DNA of 8,258 bases. Origin: JBFLVN01 sp040758475 (GTDB taxonomy: Bacteria > JAGRBM01). Below are positions 1 through 6,288 of this stretch, in pieces (position 1 is the first letter of the stretch; each line of letters begins with the position of its first letter). Position numbers and translations under genes: made by a program. The DNA lies in assembly GCA_040758475.1 (NCBI GenBank), contig JBFLVN010000164.1, positions 1 through 8,258 on the forward strand, written 5' to 3'. The notes beneath the pieces were generated by a model. It worked only from the letters and a program-made list of their open reading frames with translations, was not told the DNA's origin and did no database searches.

Positions 1-16
1 GCGACAGAGGCGGATA

Positions 17-103
17 CGGGCCCTCTCCCCCGGCCCCTCCCCCAATATTGGGGGAGGGGTGCCCCCAACATTCTCAAAATAAAAACGGCGGGGTGAGGGC
101 CCG
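17..103. repeat. Nested inverted repeat, REP/MITE-like non-coding element
   Basis: Two inverted repeats lie one inside the other. The inner one (34-59) is a perfect 26-bp palindrome centred on AATATT, with arms of C-runs interrupted by one T. The outer arms, CGGGCCCTCTCCCC (17-30) and GGGGTGAGGGCCCG (90-103), are complementary at 13 of 14 positions. The spacer between inner palindrome and right arm is AT-rich (about 67-86). No open frame here looks like a gene. The form matches short palindromic elements found in many copies in GC-rich bacterial genomes, but copy number cannot be seen from one window. It lies about 90-170 nt beyond the serS stop and has no T-tract after the inner stem on the serS strand, so it is not a standard terminator, although it could slow polymerase or protect an mRNA 3' end. 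The rest of 1-189 shows nothing else. Confidence 0.7.
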
Positions 104-189
104 GAGATTACGGTATTTGCGGTCGAGAAAGACGGCCTCACATTTCCACCCGCGCCCATTTTCTCCTGTGCCCTCATATGGCTCAATTC

Positions 190-1494
190 CTATTTTCGGG
201 CGATCCGCCCCAGGCCACCCATGTAGGGGCGGAGCGCCACGGGGATCAGGACGCTGCCGTCTTCTTCCTGGTAGTTTTCAAGGAGCGCGATGAGGGTGCG
301 CCCGACGGCGAGGCCCGAGCCGTTCAAGGTGTGCACGGGCCGCGCCTTGCCGCCCTTTTCCTTGAAGCGGATGCCCGCGCGGCGGGCCTGGAAGTCCTCG
401 AAGTTGGAGCAGGAGCTGATTTCCCGGTAGGCGCTACTACCGGGGAGCCAGACTTCGATGTCGTAGGTCTTGGCCGAGGAAAACCCGATGTCTCCGGCGC
501 AGAGTTCCACGGTCCGGTAGGGGATTTCGAGCCGCTTTAAGACTTCTTCGGCGTGGCCCGTGAGCTTTTCGAGAACCTCGTAGGACTCTTCCGGACGGGC
601 GAACTGGACGAGTTCCACTTTGTCGAATTGGTGTTGGCGGATGAGGCCGCGGACGTCCTTTCCGTAGGAGCCCGCTTCGCTCCGGAAGCACGCCGAATAG
701 GCCACGTACTTCTTGGGAAGCTCCTCGGCCGGAAGGATTTCGTCCCGGTGGAGGTTCGTGACCGGCACTTCGGCCGTGGGGATCAGATAGCGCTTGGGCT
801 CCCCCTCCCGGGATTCGAGGGCGAACATGTCCACGGCGAATTTGGGAAGCTGTCCCGTTCCAAGGGGCGAAGTTTCGTTCACGATCACGGGGGGCCAGCA
901 TTCCGTATAGCCGTGTTCCTTGGCGTGCAGGTCCACCATGAAATTGATGAGGGCCCGTTCGAGTTGGGCGCCTTCCTTGAAGAGCACGGAGAAGCGCGCG
1001 CCCGAGATTTTAGCCCCCCGGGCGAAGTCGAGAATGCCCAGGCCTTCGCCCAGGTCCACATGGTCCTTCACCTTGAATTCGAATTTGCGGGGCTCTCCCC
1101 ACTTGCGGGCTTCGCGGTTGGCGGAGGAATCCGCCCCGTCGGGGATGGAATCGCTTGGAGTGTTGGGAATCGCCAGGAGTATCTGGCGGGCTTTTTCGTC
1201 CAGGGCCGCCTCTTCGGCCGAGAGCTTCTTGATCTCTTCGCCGATCTGGCGGACGGCGGCCTCGGTTTCCCGGGTATCCTCGCCTTTTTTCTTCTTCATC
1301 CCGATTTCGCGGGAGGTGGAATTGCGTTGCTCTTCGAGTTTCTGGCTTTTTCCCTGGAGGGCGCGGCGCTCTTCGTCGAGACGGAGGGCTTCGTCCAAAT
1401 CGCGGGCGAGCTGGGCGCGGTCCACGCCGCTACGGCGCAGGAGGCGCCGTTCGATCGTATCGCGGTTGGTCCGGATTTCCTTGACGTCGAGCAT
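190..1494 (-). CDS. serS: Seryl-tRNA synthetase (class II)
   Basis: Cytosolic enzyme that activates serine with ATP and charges tRNA-Ser (and tRNA-Sec where present). The 434-residue length is normal for bacterial SerRS. Residues 1-10 (MLDVKEIRTN) match the usual N-terminus, which supports the ATG start. Residues about 27-105 form the charged antiparallel coiled-coil arm that grips the long variable arm of tRNA-Ser. The class II catalytic core follows: the serine-binding TAE at 240-242, motif 2 from F270-R271 through E273 and the RGLIRQHQFDKVE stretch (282-294), the serine-pocket segment EISSCSNFEDFQARR (358-372), and motif 3 with GSGLAVGR ending at R399. All are intact. The gene lies about 45 nt downstream of the diguanylate cyclase gene on the same strand with no clear terminator between, so co-transcription is likely. 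No good Shine-Dalgarno sequence precedes the ATG. Identification is secure; the operon is inferred. Confidence 0.98.
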   Translation of the reverse strand: MLDVKEIRTNRDTIERRLLRRSGVDRAQLARDLDEALRLDEERRALQGKSQKLEEQRNSTSREIGMKKKKGEDTRETEAAVRQIGEEIKKLSAEEAALDEKARQILLAIPNTPSDSIPDGADSSANREARKWGEPRKFEFKVKDHVDLGEGLGILDFARGAKISGARFSVLFKEGAQLERALINFMVDLHAKEHGYTECWPPVIVNETSPLGTGQLPKFAVDMFALESREGEPKRYLIPTAEVPVTNLHRDEILPAEELPKKYVAYSACFRSEAGSYGKDVRGLIRQHQFDKVELVQFARPEESYEVLEKLTGHAEEVLKRLEIPYRTVELCAGDIGFSSAKTYDIEVWLPGSSAYREISSCSNFEDFQARRAGIRFKEKGGKARPVHTLNGSGLAVGRTLIALLENYQEEDGSVLIPVALRPYMGGLGRIARK

Positions 1495-1513
1495 GCCGTA
1501 ACAGAGGGGCCGA

Positions 1514-1529
1514 ACGCCTTGAGAGGCGT
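1514..1529 (-). other. Small hairpin in the cyclase-serS spacer
   Basis: ACGCCT (1514-1519) and AGGCGT (1524-1529) form a perfect 6-bp stem with a 4-nt loop in the 45-nt gap between the cyclase stop and the serS start. On the minus strand it follows TTTTC and is followed by TTCGGCCCC, so there is no T-tract and it is not an intrinsic terminator. It could influence read-through, mRNA processing or serS translation, or be chance. Function is not shown. Confidence 0.4.
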
Positions 1530-1539
1530 GAAAACGGTC

Positions 1540-2733
1540 TTACGCCCCGTCCAAGAGCTTGTCGATATGGGTTTCGAGGCGCTTTCGGTCCGCTGCCGAC
1601 ATTTGAACGATGGTCACGCCGATGTCAAAGCGCTTGCCGGGGAGACGCTCGACGCGGACGACTTGCGTCCGCAGGCGGACCGCCGCCCCCTTGGAGAGCT
1701 TGATGCGCATGTCGAGGAGCGAACCGATGGCGACCGATTCGTCGGCTTCGAAGAGGATGCCGTTTTTCGAGAGGTCGCGGGTCGAAATCTTGATCGTCCG
1801 GTGGGGAAGGACGCTGAAGGCCCCCACCATCCGGGCATCCACGCGGGCGAAACTCCGTGTTTCGGTAAGGTACGCCTTGATGTTGTTCTTCCCGTCGCTC
1901 TTCGCCCGGTAGAGGGCCGTATCCGCCCGCTCGATGAGATCCCGCCCGCCTTTGGCGTCGACGGGATAGGTCGCAAGCCCGCCGCTCACGGTCACTTTCC
2001 GCCGGGGCTGTTTTTCCCCGAAGGGGAAGGCCTGCCGGTCGATGGCCTGCCGGATGCGCTCGGCCGTGAGGAGCGCCCCCTGCTTCGTCGTCGCCGGGAG
2101 GAGCACGGCGAATTCCTCGCCGCCGTACCGCGCCACGATGTCGATCTGGCGGACGCTCTGGGTGAGGATGCGGGAGATCCGCCGCAGGACCTGGTTGCCC
2201 GCGAGGTGGCCGTTCTTGTCGTTGTAGAACTTGAAGTCGTCGATGTCGAAGAGGAGGAGGGAGAGGGGCTCCGTGTAGCGGGCGGCGCGCTTTAGCTCCC
2301 GGTCGAGGGACGCTTCGAAGTGGCGGAAGTTGTAGAGCTTCGTGAGTTCGTCGCTGATCGCCTCGCGGCGGGCGAGCTGGTAGAGCTCGAGTTCGAGAAT
2401 TTTCGGATTGCGGAGCTTCTTGTTCTGGGAGATGAAGTAATCGAGGAGCGCCACGCGCAGGTCCAGCGGCCGGCCGATTTCCCGGCGGAGGGCCGCGTGG
2501 TGGGCGACGATCTCCTTCCACTGCTTGCGGGCGTCGCGGCCCTTGAATTCGAGGTGCGCGAGCAGGAAGAGGAGGCTCGGGTAGATCGCCTCGCCGTGCT
2601 TGCGGGCGAGGCGTTCGATCTCCCGGTCGGCCTTCGCCCCGTCGATCACCGGCTGGCGGAAAAGGCGGACGAGTTTCTCCTCGATCTTGGGATCGAGCGT
2701 GACTTTTGCGACGGCTTCGCGGCGTGCGGCCAA
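1540..2733 (-). CDS. Diguanylate cyclase with C-terminal PilZ domain (GGDEF-PilZ)
   Basis: Predicted to condense two GTP into c-di-GMP and to bind c-di-GMP through its own PilZ domain. Numbering is for the 397-residue form starting at TTG 2733. Residues 1 to about 115 are a helical, soluble domain I do not recognise, with no membrane segment. A linker helix leads to DELTKLYNFRHF (128-139), the usual entry to GGDEF domains. The metal-binding loop is FDIDDF (162-167). The active site GGEEF is at 204-208, with an intact inhibitory I-site RxxD (RQID, 195-198) exactly five residues before it, so product inhibition is expected. The PilZ domain (about 293-395) has RxxxR (RSFAR, 293-297) and DxSxxG (DLSKNG, 320-325), both needed for c-di-GMP binding. 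An in-frame TTG at 2751 would add six residues, but the one at 2733 has the better ribosome site. The gene lies upstream of serS on the same strand. Domain calls are firm; the signal sensed is unknown. Confidence 0.93.
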   Translation of the reverse strand: MAARREAVAKVTLDPKIEEKLVRLFRQPVIDGAKADREIERLARKHGEAIYPSLLFLLAHLEFKGRDARKQWKEIVAHHAALRREIGRPLDLRVALLDYFISQNKKLRNPKILELELYQLARREAISDELTKLYNFRHFEASLDRELKRAARYTEPLSLLLFDIDDFKFYNDKNGHLAGNQVLRRISRILTQSVRQIDIVARYGGEEFAVLLPATTKQGALLTAERIRQAIDRQAFPFGEKQPRRKVTVSGGLATYPVDAKGGRDLIERADTALYRAKSDGKNNIKAYLTETRSFARVDARMVGAFSVLPHRTIKISTRDLSKNGILFEADESVAIGSLLDMRIKLSKGAAVRLRTQVVRVERLPGKRFDIGVTIVQMSAADRKRLETHIDKLLDGA

Positions 2734-2740
2734 ACGTCCC

Positions 2741-2746
2741 CCTCCC
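2741..2746 (-). promoter_or_regulatory. Shine-Dalgarno site that decides the cyclase start
   Basis: On the minus strand GGGAGG sits 7 nt before the TTG at 2733-2731, which is ideal spacing. The longer in-frame TTG at 2751-2749 has only AGGGG about 2 nt upstream, too close to work well. This favours the 397-residue start even though both starts are TTG. Not experimentally proven. Confidence 0.6.
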
Positions 2747-2769
2747 GCCAAAACCCCTGGGGCGGCAAC

Positions 2770-2797
2770 AGGGTAGCGGCCCGACGCGACGTGTCAA
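2770..2797 (-). promoter_or_regulatory. Candidate sigma-70-type promoter for the cyclase-serS operon
   Basis: On the minus strand a perfect TTGACA (-35, positions 2797-2792) is followed after 16 nt by TACCCT (-10, 2775-2770), which keeps T1, A2 and T6 of the consensus. The predicted transcript would start near 2763, about 30 nt before the TTG at 2733. It would leave only about 12 nt before the alternative TTG at 2751, which again favours the shorter protein. The -10 is weak and the call rests on spacing and the exact -35. The divergent gene at 2929 has an AT-rich stretch (about 2809-2826, including TTTATAGG) that could hold its -10, but no convincing -35. Confidence 0.45.
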
Positions 2798-2928
2798 GAA
2801 AACGGCCGGTATATCGTTCTTTATAGGGAAGTGGAATGGCGAATTCCTCTGTCAGATCGAAGCCTTAGAAGGCCTGTAACCCGCCCGTCCCCCGCGCGTC
2901 AGGAAGCAGAGAAGAAAGGGAGTTAGTC

Positions 2929-3336
2929 ATGAACGCCAAATCTTTCGTCCTCGTCCTTTCGGCCTTTTTCCTCTGCTCGGCGGCGGGCAGCGCCTTCGCC
3001 GGCCCCAAGCAGAAAGTGGGCAAAGCCCATACCAACGCCCGCCAGCACCGGCAGGAGCACCGCATCCGCCAAGGTGTGAAGAGCGGAGAAGTCACTAAGA
3101 AGGAAGCCGCGCGCCTCAAGGCCGAACAAAAAGCGATTAACAAGATGGAGGAAGAAGCCCTCGAAGACGGCCACTTGAGCAAGAAGGAGAAGAAGCATCT
3201 CCAGCGCGCCCAGAACGCGGCCTCCCGCGACATCTACCGCCAGAAGCACGACGAGCAGAAGCGCCCGGAAGCCGAACCTTCCGGCGGCGAAGTAACCTCC
3301 GGCGATTCTTCCAAATCCACGGATACCGCCAAGTAA
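2929..3336 (+). CDS. Small secreted charged protein with tandem helical repeat
   Basis: A 135-residue exported protein of unknown function. Residues 1-24 are a Sec signal peptide: K4, a hydrophobic core (6-19), and a cut site after AFA (22-24). Cys16 is not in a good lipobox, so a lipoprotein is unlikely. The mature part is very rich in K, R, E and Q, predicted helical, and has no cysteine. It carries an internal duplication: SGEVTKKEAARLKAEQKAIN (52-71) aligns with DGHLSKKEKKHLQRAQNAAS (80-99), each with an xG-x-(V/L)-(T/S)-KKE start and a Leu seven residues after the Gly-x pair. RDIYRQKHD (100-108) follows, then a low-complexity Ser/Thr/Gly/Glu tail. I recall similar small hypothetical proteins in other proteobacteria but no assigned role. 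AGGGAG (2917-2922) is 6 nt before the ATG, a strong ribosome site. A terminator follows directly, so it is probably a single-gene transcript. Periplasmic or extracellular location is inferred. Confidence 0.88.
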   Translation: MNAKSFVLVLSAFFLCSAAGSAFAGPKQKVGKAHTNARQHRQEHRIRQGVKSGEVTKKEAARLKAEQKAINKMEEEALEDGHLSKKEKKHLQRAQNAASRDIYRQKHDEQKRPEAEPSGGEVTSGDSSKSTDTAK

Positions 3337-3360
3337 GCGTCCCCATCCCCCTCCCCACAG

Positions 3361-3394
3361 CCCCGCTTCCGCAAGGGAGCGGGGTTTTCTTTTT
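3361..3394 (+). terminator. Intrinsic terminator after the small secreted protein gene
   Basis: A 10-bp stem, CCCCGCTTCC (3361-3370) with GGGAGCGGGG (3375-3384), contains one T-G wobble and closes on a GCAA loop of the stable GNRA type. TTTTCTTTTT follows at once (3385-3394). It begins 25 nt after the stop of the gene at 2929-3336 and separates it from the membrane protein gene at 3449. Confidence 0.93.
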
Positions 3395-3448
3395 GCGGGT
3401 TCCCAGGGAGATCGGGCATACTGATGGAACACGGCAGCCCGGTTTTCC

Positions 3449-5572
3449 ATGAGCGAACCACAGTCATCCGCCGCGCAGGGGCTTGAGCGCTGGGAGCGCC
3501 TTGTCCTCCACGTGGTTCCGCTTTTTCTTGTGCTGGTCGCGACGGCCCTCGCCTACGCCGGTACGCTGCGGGCCGGTTTCGTCTTCGACGACCTGGAACT
3601 CATCACGACGAACAAGGATTTTCTTGAAGGAAGGACGATCGGCGAGTACGCCAAGAAGTACCAGTTCCGCCGGGAACTCCTGCGGTCCTATAAGCGGGAC
3701 TTGAACCTCTCGGGCGGGAAGGAGCCCGACCCGCGCGTTTTCCACTTCATGAACGTGGGGACGCACCTCGCCGTCGTGGCGCTTCTGTACGCCTTGCTCC
3801 TCTTCCTCGGATACCGCCTTGGATTTTCCCTTGAAGAGCGACTTTCCTTCGCGGTCCTGGCGGCCGGGCTTTTTTCCTTCCATCCGGTGCAAAGCGAAGC
3901 GGTGGCATACGTGGCGGGCCGGAGTGATCTCCTCTCGACTTTCTACCTTCTTCTTGCCCTCGCGTTTTTCTTCGTGCCGCTTCTTTCGCGTCCGGCGGGC
4001 GAAGAGGTTCCCGGACAGGAAGAAGAGAATGCCCTTCCCTCCGCTACGTACTGGGCGCTTTGCCTGGGATCGTGGGCCTTGTGCCTCGCCGCTTTCGGAA
4101 AGGGCCTTTTGTGCAAGGAGGCGGCGGCCGTCCTTCCCGCCCTGGCGGCCCTTGCGGCCTGGCTCGTCCCTCAAAAGAACTCTCCCTGGACGGGCCGCGC
4201 GATCGCATTTCTCGGAGTGCTTTTCACGGGGACGATCGCGGCCCTCGTGTTCCGGGCGGTGGCCTTCGGCATGGTGGGCGATCCGGATGCCAAGCGGCCT
4301 CTCTTCATTACGTTGACGACGAACCTTTGGGCCGTGGTACGGTACATCGGCCTCTTTTTCTGGCCCTATCCGCAGAACGCCGATTACGACTTCCCCTTTG
4401 TCCGCCGGATTTTCGATTGGCGTGTGGGGGTGGGCCTCCTGGTGATCGGCGCAGTTCTCCTTGCCGCCTGGACACTCCGGCGCCGGGCCCCGGAAGTGGC
4501 CCTCGGGCTTCTCTGGTTTCTCGTGGGCCTCTCGCCCACCACGAGCTTCGTGGCCTTGAACGACGTCTTCGTCGAGCGGCGTCTCTATCTTCCTTCCATC
4601 GGCCTGTGTCTTGTGCTGGCGGGCGGGCTCGTGCGCCTCCGGCGCGCCGCCATCGAGCGGGAGCGCCTTGAATGGCTCCCCCGGGCGCGCTGGGCGGGGG
4701 TGGCCCTGGCCGCCGTCCTCCTTCTGCTCACCGCCCTTCGCACCCGCGTGTGGGCCGACGAAGTGAACCTTTGGGCCGACGTGGTGAGAAAATCCCCGAA
4801 CAAGGAACGGGGCTTCTACAACCTGGGGACGGCGATCTTGAAGCACGGCCGCGCCGAGGACGCCGTCGGCGTTTTCGGCCAGGTCTTCCGCATCGACAAA
4901 TTCGACGTCCGCGCCCACCTTAATGTGGCGGTGGCTTTCCTCCAGGCGGGGTGGTACGACCAGGCCCAGTGGATTTACAAGAACAACGTCCTGGGGATCG
5001 ATCCAAGCAACGCCGAGGCCCGCTACAACCTGGCCGTGATCCACGAAAAGAAGGGCGAAGAAAACCGCGCCCTCGAGTACCTGGAGGAGGCTGTGCGGCT
5101 CAAACCCGGCATGGTCCCGGCCCTTGTCAAGCTCGGCACCTTTGCCTTCGACCGGGACGAGCCGCGGGTGGCGGAGGATTATTTCAAGAAAGCGCTCGCG
5201 GCCGACCCCAAAGACCCGGTGGCCAACCGCTACATGGCCCTTCTCTACTCGGAAATCCTCGTGGACCCGGCAAAAGCCCGGAAGCACTTCGAAGTGCTCA
5301 CCCAAGTGGAACCCGCCGACGCCCAGAACTGGTTCAACCTGGGCGTACTCGAGGACCGGGAGGGGCGTTTCGAGAAAGCCCGCGACTTCTACAACAAGGC
5401 CATTCAACTAAGTCCCGGCCACGTGGGGGCCTACTTGAACCTCGCGGCCCTCTTGGAACGCCGGGGCTACCGCTCCGAGGCCTGCCGCCTCCTCGACGTG
5501 GGGGCGGCCAAAATTCCCGAACTGGTTCCCCACGCCCGCCGCGCCTGTGCCGGCGGGGCGGGGGTGCCGTGA
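3449..5572 (+). CDS. TMTC-like GT-C membrane glycosyltransferase with C-terminal TPRs
   Basis: A 707-residue integral membrane protein with about 11-12 predicted hydrophobic segments (first 19-38, last about 414-430) followed by about seven tetratricopeptide repeats (about 454-692). The membrane part carries the signature blocks of the TMTC/GT-C class: FVFDD (44-48) in the first external loop, where GT-C enzymes hold a catalytic or metal-binding acid; HPVQSEAVAYVAGRSDLLS (145-163); CKEAAAVLP (222-230); PYPQNADYDF (306-315); and LSPTTSF to ERRLYLPSIG (361-385). Clear TPRs include those from 523 and 625, each ending near a Pro. Animal TMTC proteins are ER O-mannosyltransferases; bacterial relatives mostly lack a proven substrate. 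Inference: it moves a sugar from a polyprenyl-phosphate donor to a protein or glycan on the outer face of the inner membrane, with TPRs binding the acceptor or partners. No strong Shine-Dalgarno precedes the ATG. A weak promoter (TTGCGG 3393, CATACT 3417) is possible. Family call is firm, activity unproven. Confidence 0.9.
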   Translation: MSEPQSSAAQGLERWERLVLHVVPLFLVLVATALAYAGTLRAGFVFDDLELITTNKDFLEGRTIGEYAKKYQFRRELLRSYKRDLNLSGGKEPDPRVFHFMNVGTHLAVVALLYALLLFLGYRLGFSLEERLSFAVLAAGLFSFHPVQSEAVAYVAGRSDLLSTFYLLLALAFFFVPLLSRPAGEEVPGQEEENALPSATYWALCLGSWALCLAAFGKGLLCKEAAAVLPALAALAAWLVPQKNSPWTGRAIAFLGVLFTGTIAALVFRAVAFGMVGDPDAKRPLFITLTTNLWAVVRYIGLFFWPYPQNADYDFPFVRRIFDWRVGVGLLVIGAVLLAAWTLRRRAPEVALGLLWFLVGLSPTTSFVALNDVFVERRLYLPSIGLCLVLAGGLVRLRRAAIERERLEWLPRARWAGVALAAVLLLLTALRTRVWADEVNLWADVVRKSPNKERGFYNLGTAILKHGRAEDAVGVFGQVFRIDKFDVRAHLNVAVAFLQAGWYDQAQWIYKNNVLGIDPSNAEARYNLAVIHEKKGEENRALEYLEEAVRLKPGMVPALVKLGTFAFDRDEPRVAEDYFKKALAADPKDPVANRYMALLYSEILVDPAKARKHFEVLTQVEPADAQNWFNLGVLEDREGRFEKARDFYNKAIQLSPGHVGAYLNLAALLERRGYRSEACRLLDVGAAKIPELVPHARRACAGGAGVP

Positions 5573-5579
5573 AGGGGGC

Positions 5580-5792
5580 TTACTTCTTTTTTGTCTTTTG
5601 CTTGTGAGATTTTTCTGGTTCAGCGGTTGGCGCAAGGGCCTGGGAAATCTCCATCATCTCTTCCTGAGCATCAAGGATTTGGTCGAGGGTCAGGGACGCC
5701 CAACGCTCTATCAGGGCGCGGCGGCTTCCTTCCCAGGTCGTCACGCTCCAGTCGATTTGGGCGCTTTCGGGGGTTTTAGGATTTTTTGCCAC
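5580..5792 (-). CDS. Small partner protein of the nucleotidyltransferase (70 aa)
   Basis: A 70-residue soluble protein of unknown function that starts with GTG inside the 3' end of the nucleotidyltransferase gene (17-nt overlap), which points to translational coupling. The conserved-looking core is IDWSVTTWEGSRRALIERWA (13-32), followed by a probable helix LDQILDAQEEMMEISQAL (36-53) and a disordered, lysine-rich tail (SHKQKTKKK, 62-70). I recall WSxTTxEGxRR-type small proteins encoded next to nucleotidyltransferases of this sort, but no confirmed activity. It could be an antitoxin-like inhibitor, a target or an accessory subunit. It is not a HEPN protein by any motif I can see (no RxxxxH). 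The ribosome site before the GTG is weak (AGAAAG). Its stop is 7 nt from the stop of the convergent membrane protein gene. That it is a real gene is likely from the overlap and the non-random core; its role is inference. Confidence 0.78.
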   Translation of the reverse strand: MAKNPKTPESAQIDWSVTTWEGSRRALIERWASLTLDQILDAQEEMMEISQALAPTAEPEKSHKQKTKKK

Positions 5793-6288
5793 GGGATTTC
5801 TTTCTGCTAGCCAGGTCGCTCAGATCGGCCAAATCCTTGGGCCGCCCGGCTTCCTGCTTCATGCGCGACAGGGTTTTCAGGGTAACGACACGGATGGCCA
5901 CGCCGTCGGCGAATTCCCTTTCTTCCGCTTTCGCGTATTCTTTTTCGAACGGAAAGGGCTCCTCCACGAAAAAGTCCACCGGTGTTTCCCAGTGTTGGTT
6001 ACTGTGGAATCGCAGCACGCGCATGCCCTTGTCCCGAATCCAGCCTTCCCGTGTTGGGGTGTCCGCAAAGGATTCGGCGGTCACCGGGACCATGGGCCGG
6101 AAGCCGAGCTTCGCCAGAGCGGCAAAAGCCTTGCGGATGTTCTCGGGGGTAAGGCGTATTACCACGTCCATGTCCGCGGTAAAGCGGGGAATGCCGTAAG
6201 CATTCACGGCTAAACCTCCGACTACCAGATAACGCACGCCAGCGTCGTTAAGGGCTTTGACGACGGCATGGACGCTCGCTTTTCTCAC
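5776..6288 (-). CDS. Minimal nucleotidyltransferase, AbiEii/MNT-like
   Basis: A 170-residue cytosolic protein of the DNA polymerase beta-like nucleotidyltransferase superfamily. Residues 19-31 (RYLVVGGLAVNAY) give the GG nucleotide-binding turn. RFTADMDVVI (35-44) supplies the paired metal-binding acids D39 and D41, and VDFF (104-107) a likely third acid, D105. The C-terminal segment LKTLSRMKQEAGRPKDLADL (137-156) is the K-x5-K plus R-x-KD-x-x-D helix typical of AbiEii/DUF1814- and DUF6036-like proteins. All residues needed for NMP transfer appear present. Relatives act as toxins that modify tRNA, as antitoxins that AMPylate a HEPN toxin, or as resistance enzymes; the substrate here cannot be read from sequence. 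The start is GTG with GGAAG 7 nt upstream. The 70-residue gene overlaps its 3' end by 17 nt. The pair is less GC-rich than pepA beside it, in line with, but not proof of, horizontal acquisition. Confidence 0.9.
   Translation of the reverse strand: MRKASVHAVVKALNDAGVRYLVVGGLAVNAYGIPRFTADMDVVIRLTPENIRKAFAALAKLGFRPMVPVTAESFADTPTREGWIRDKGMRVLRFHSNQHWETPVDFFVEEPFPFEKEYAKAEEREFADGVAIRVVTLKTLSRMKQEAGRPKDLADLSDLASRKKSRGKKS

Noticed and set aside
34..59. Palindrome as the serS terminator
   Set aside because: On the serS strand no T-tract follows the stem and it is about 130 nt past the stop, so the intrinsic terminator model does not fit. Called as a repeat instead.
553..2295. 580-residue plus-strand open frame
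   Set aside because: It lies antisense across serS and the cyclase gene, both secure by motif. Long antisense frames are expected in GC-rich genes; its translation mirrors their codons and shows no domain.
1625..2797. 390-residue minus-strand frame overlapping the cyclase
   Set aside because: Shifted frame of the cyclase gene, rich in Pro, Arg and Gly, as GC-rich shadow frames are. The cyclase frame holds GGEEF and the PilZ motifs.
3424..3486. 20-residue frame (ATG at 3424) overlapping the start of the TMTC-like gene
   Set aside because: Could be a leader peptide, but it has no ribosome site, no regulatory codon runs and no hairpin system after it.
3464..5407. 647-residue minus-strand open frame
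   Set aside because: Antisense shadow of the TMTC-like gene. The translation is rich in H, E, G and R without any fold or motif.
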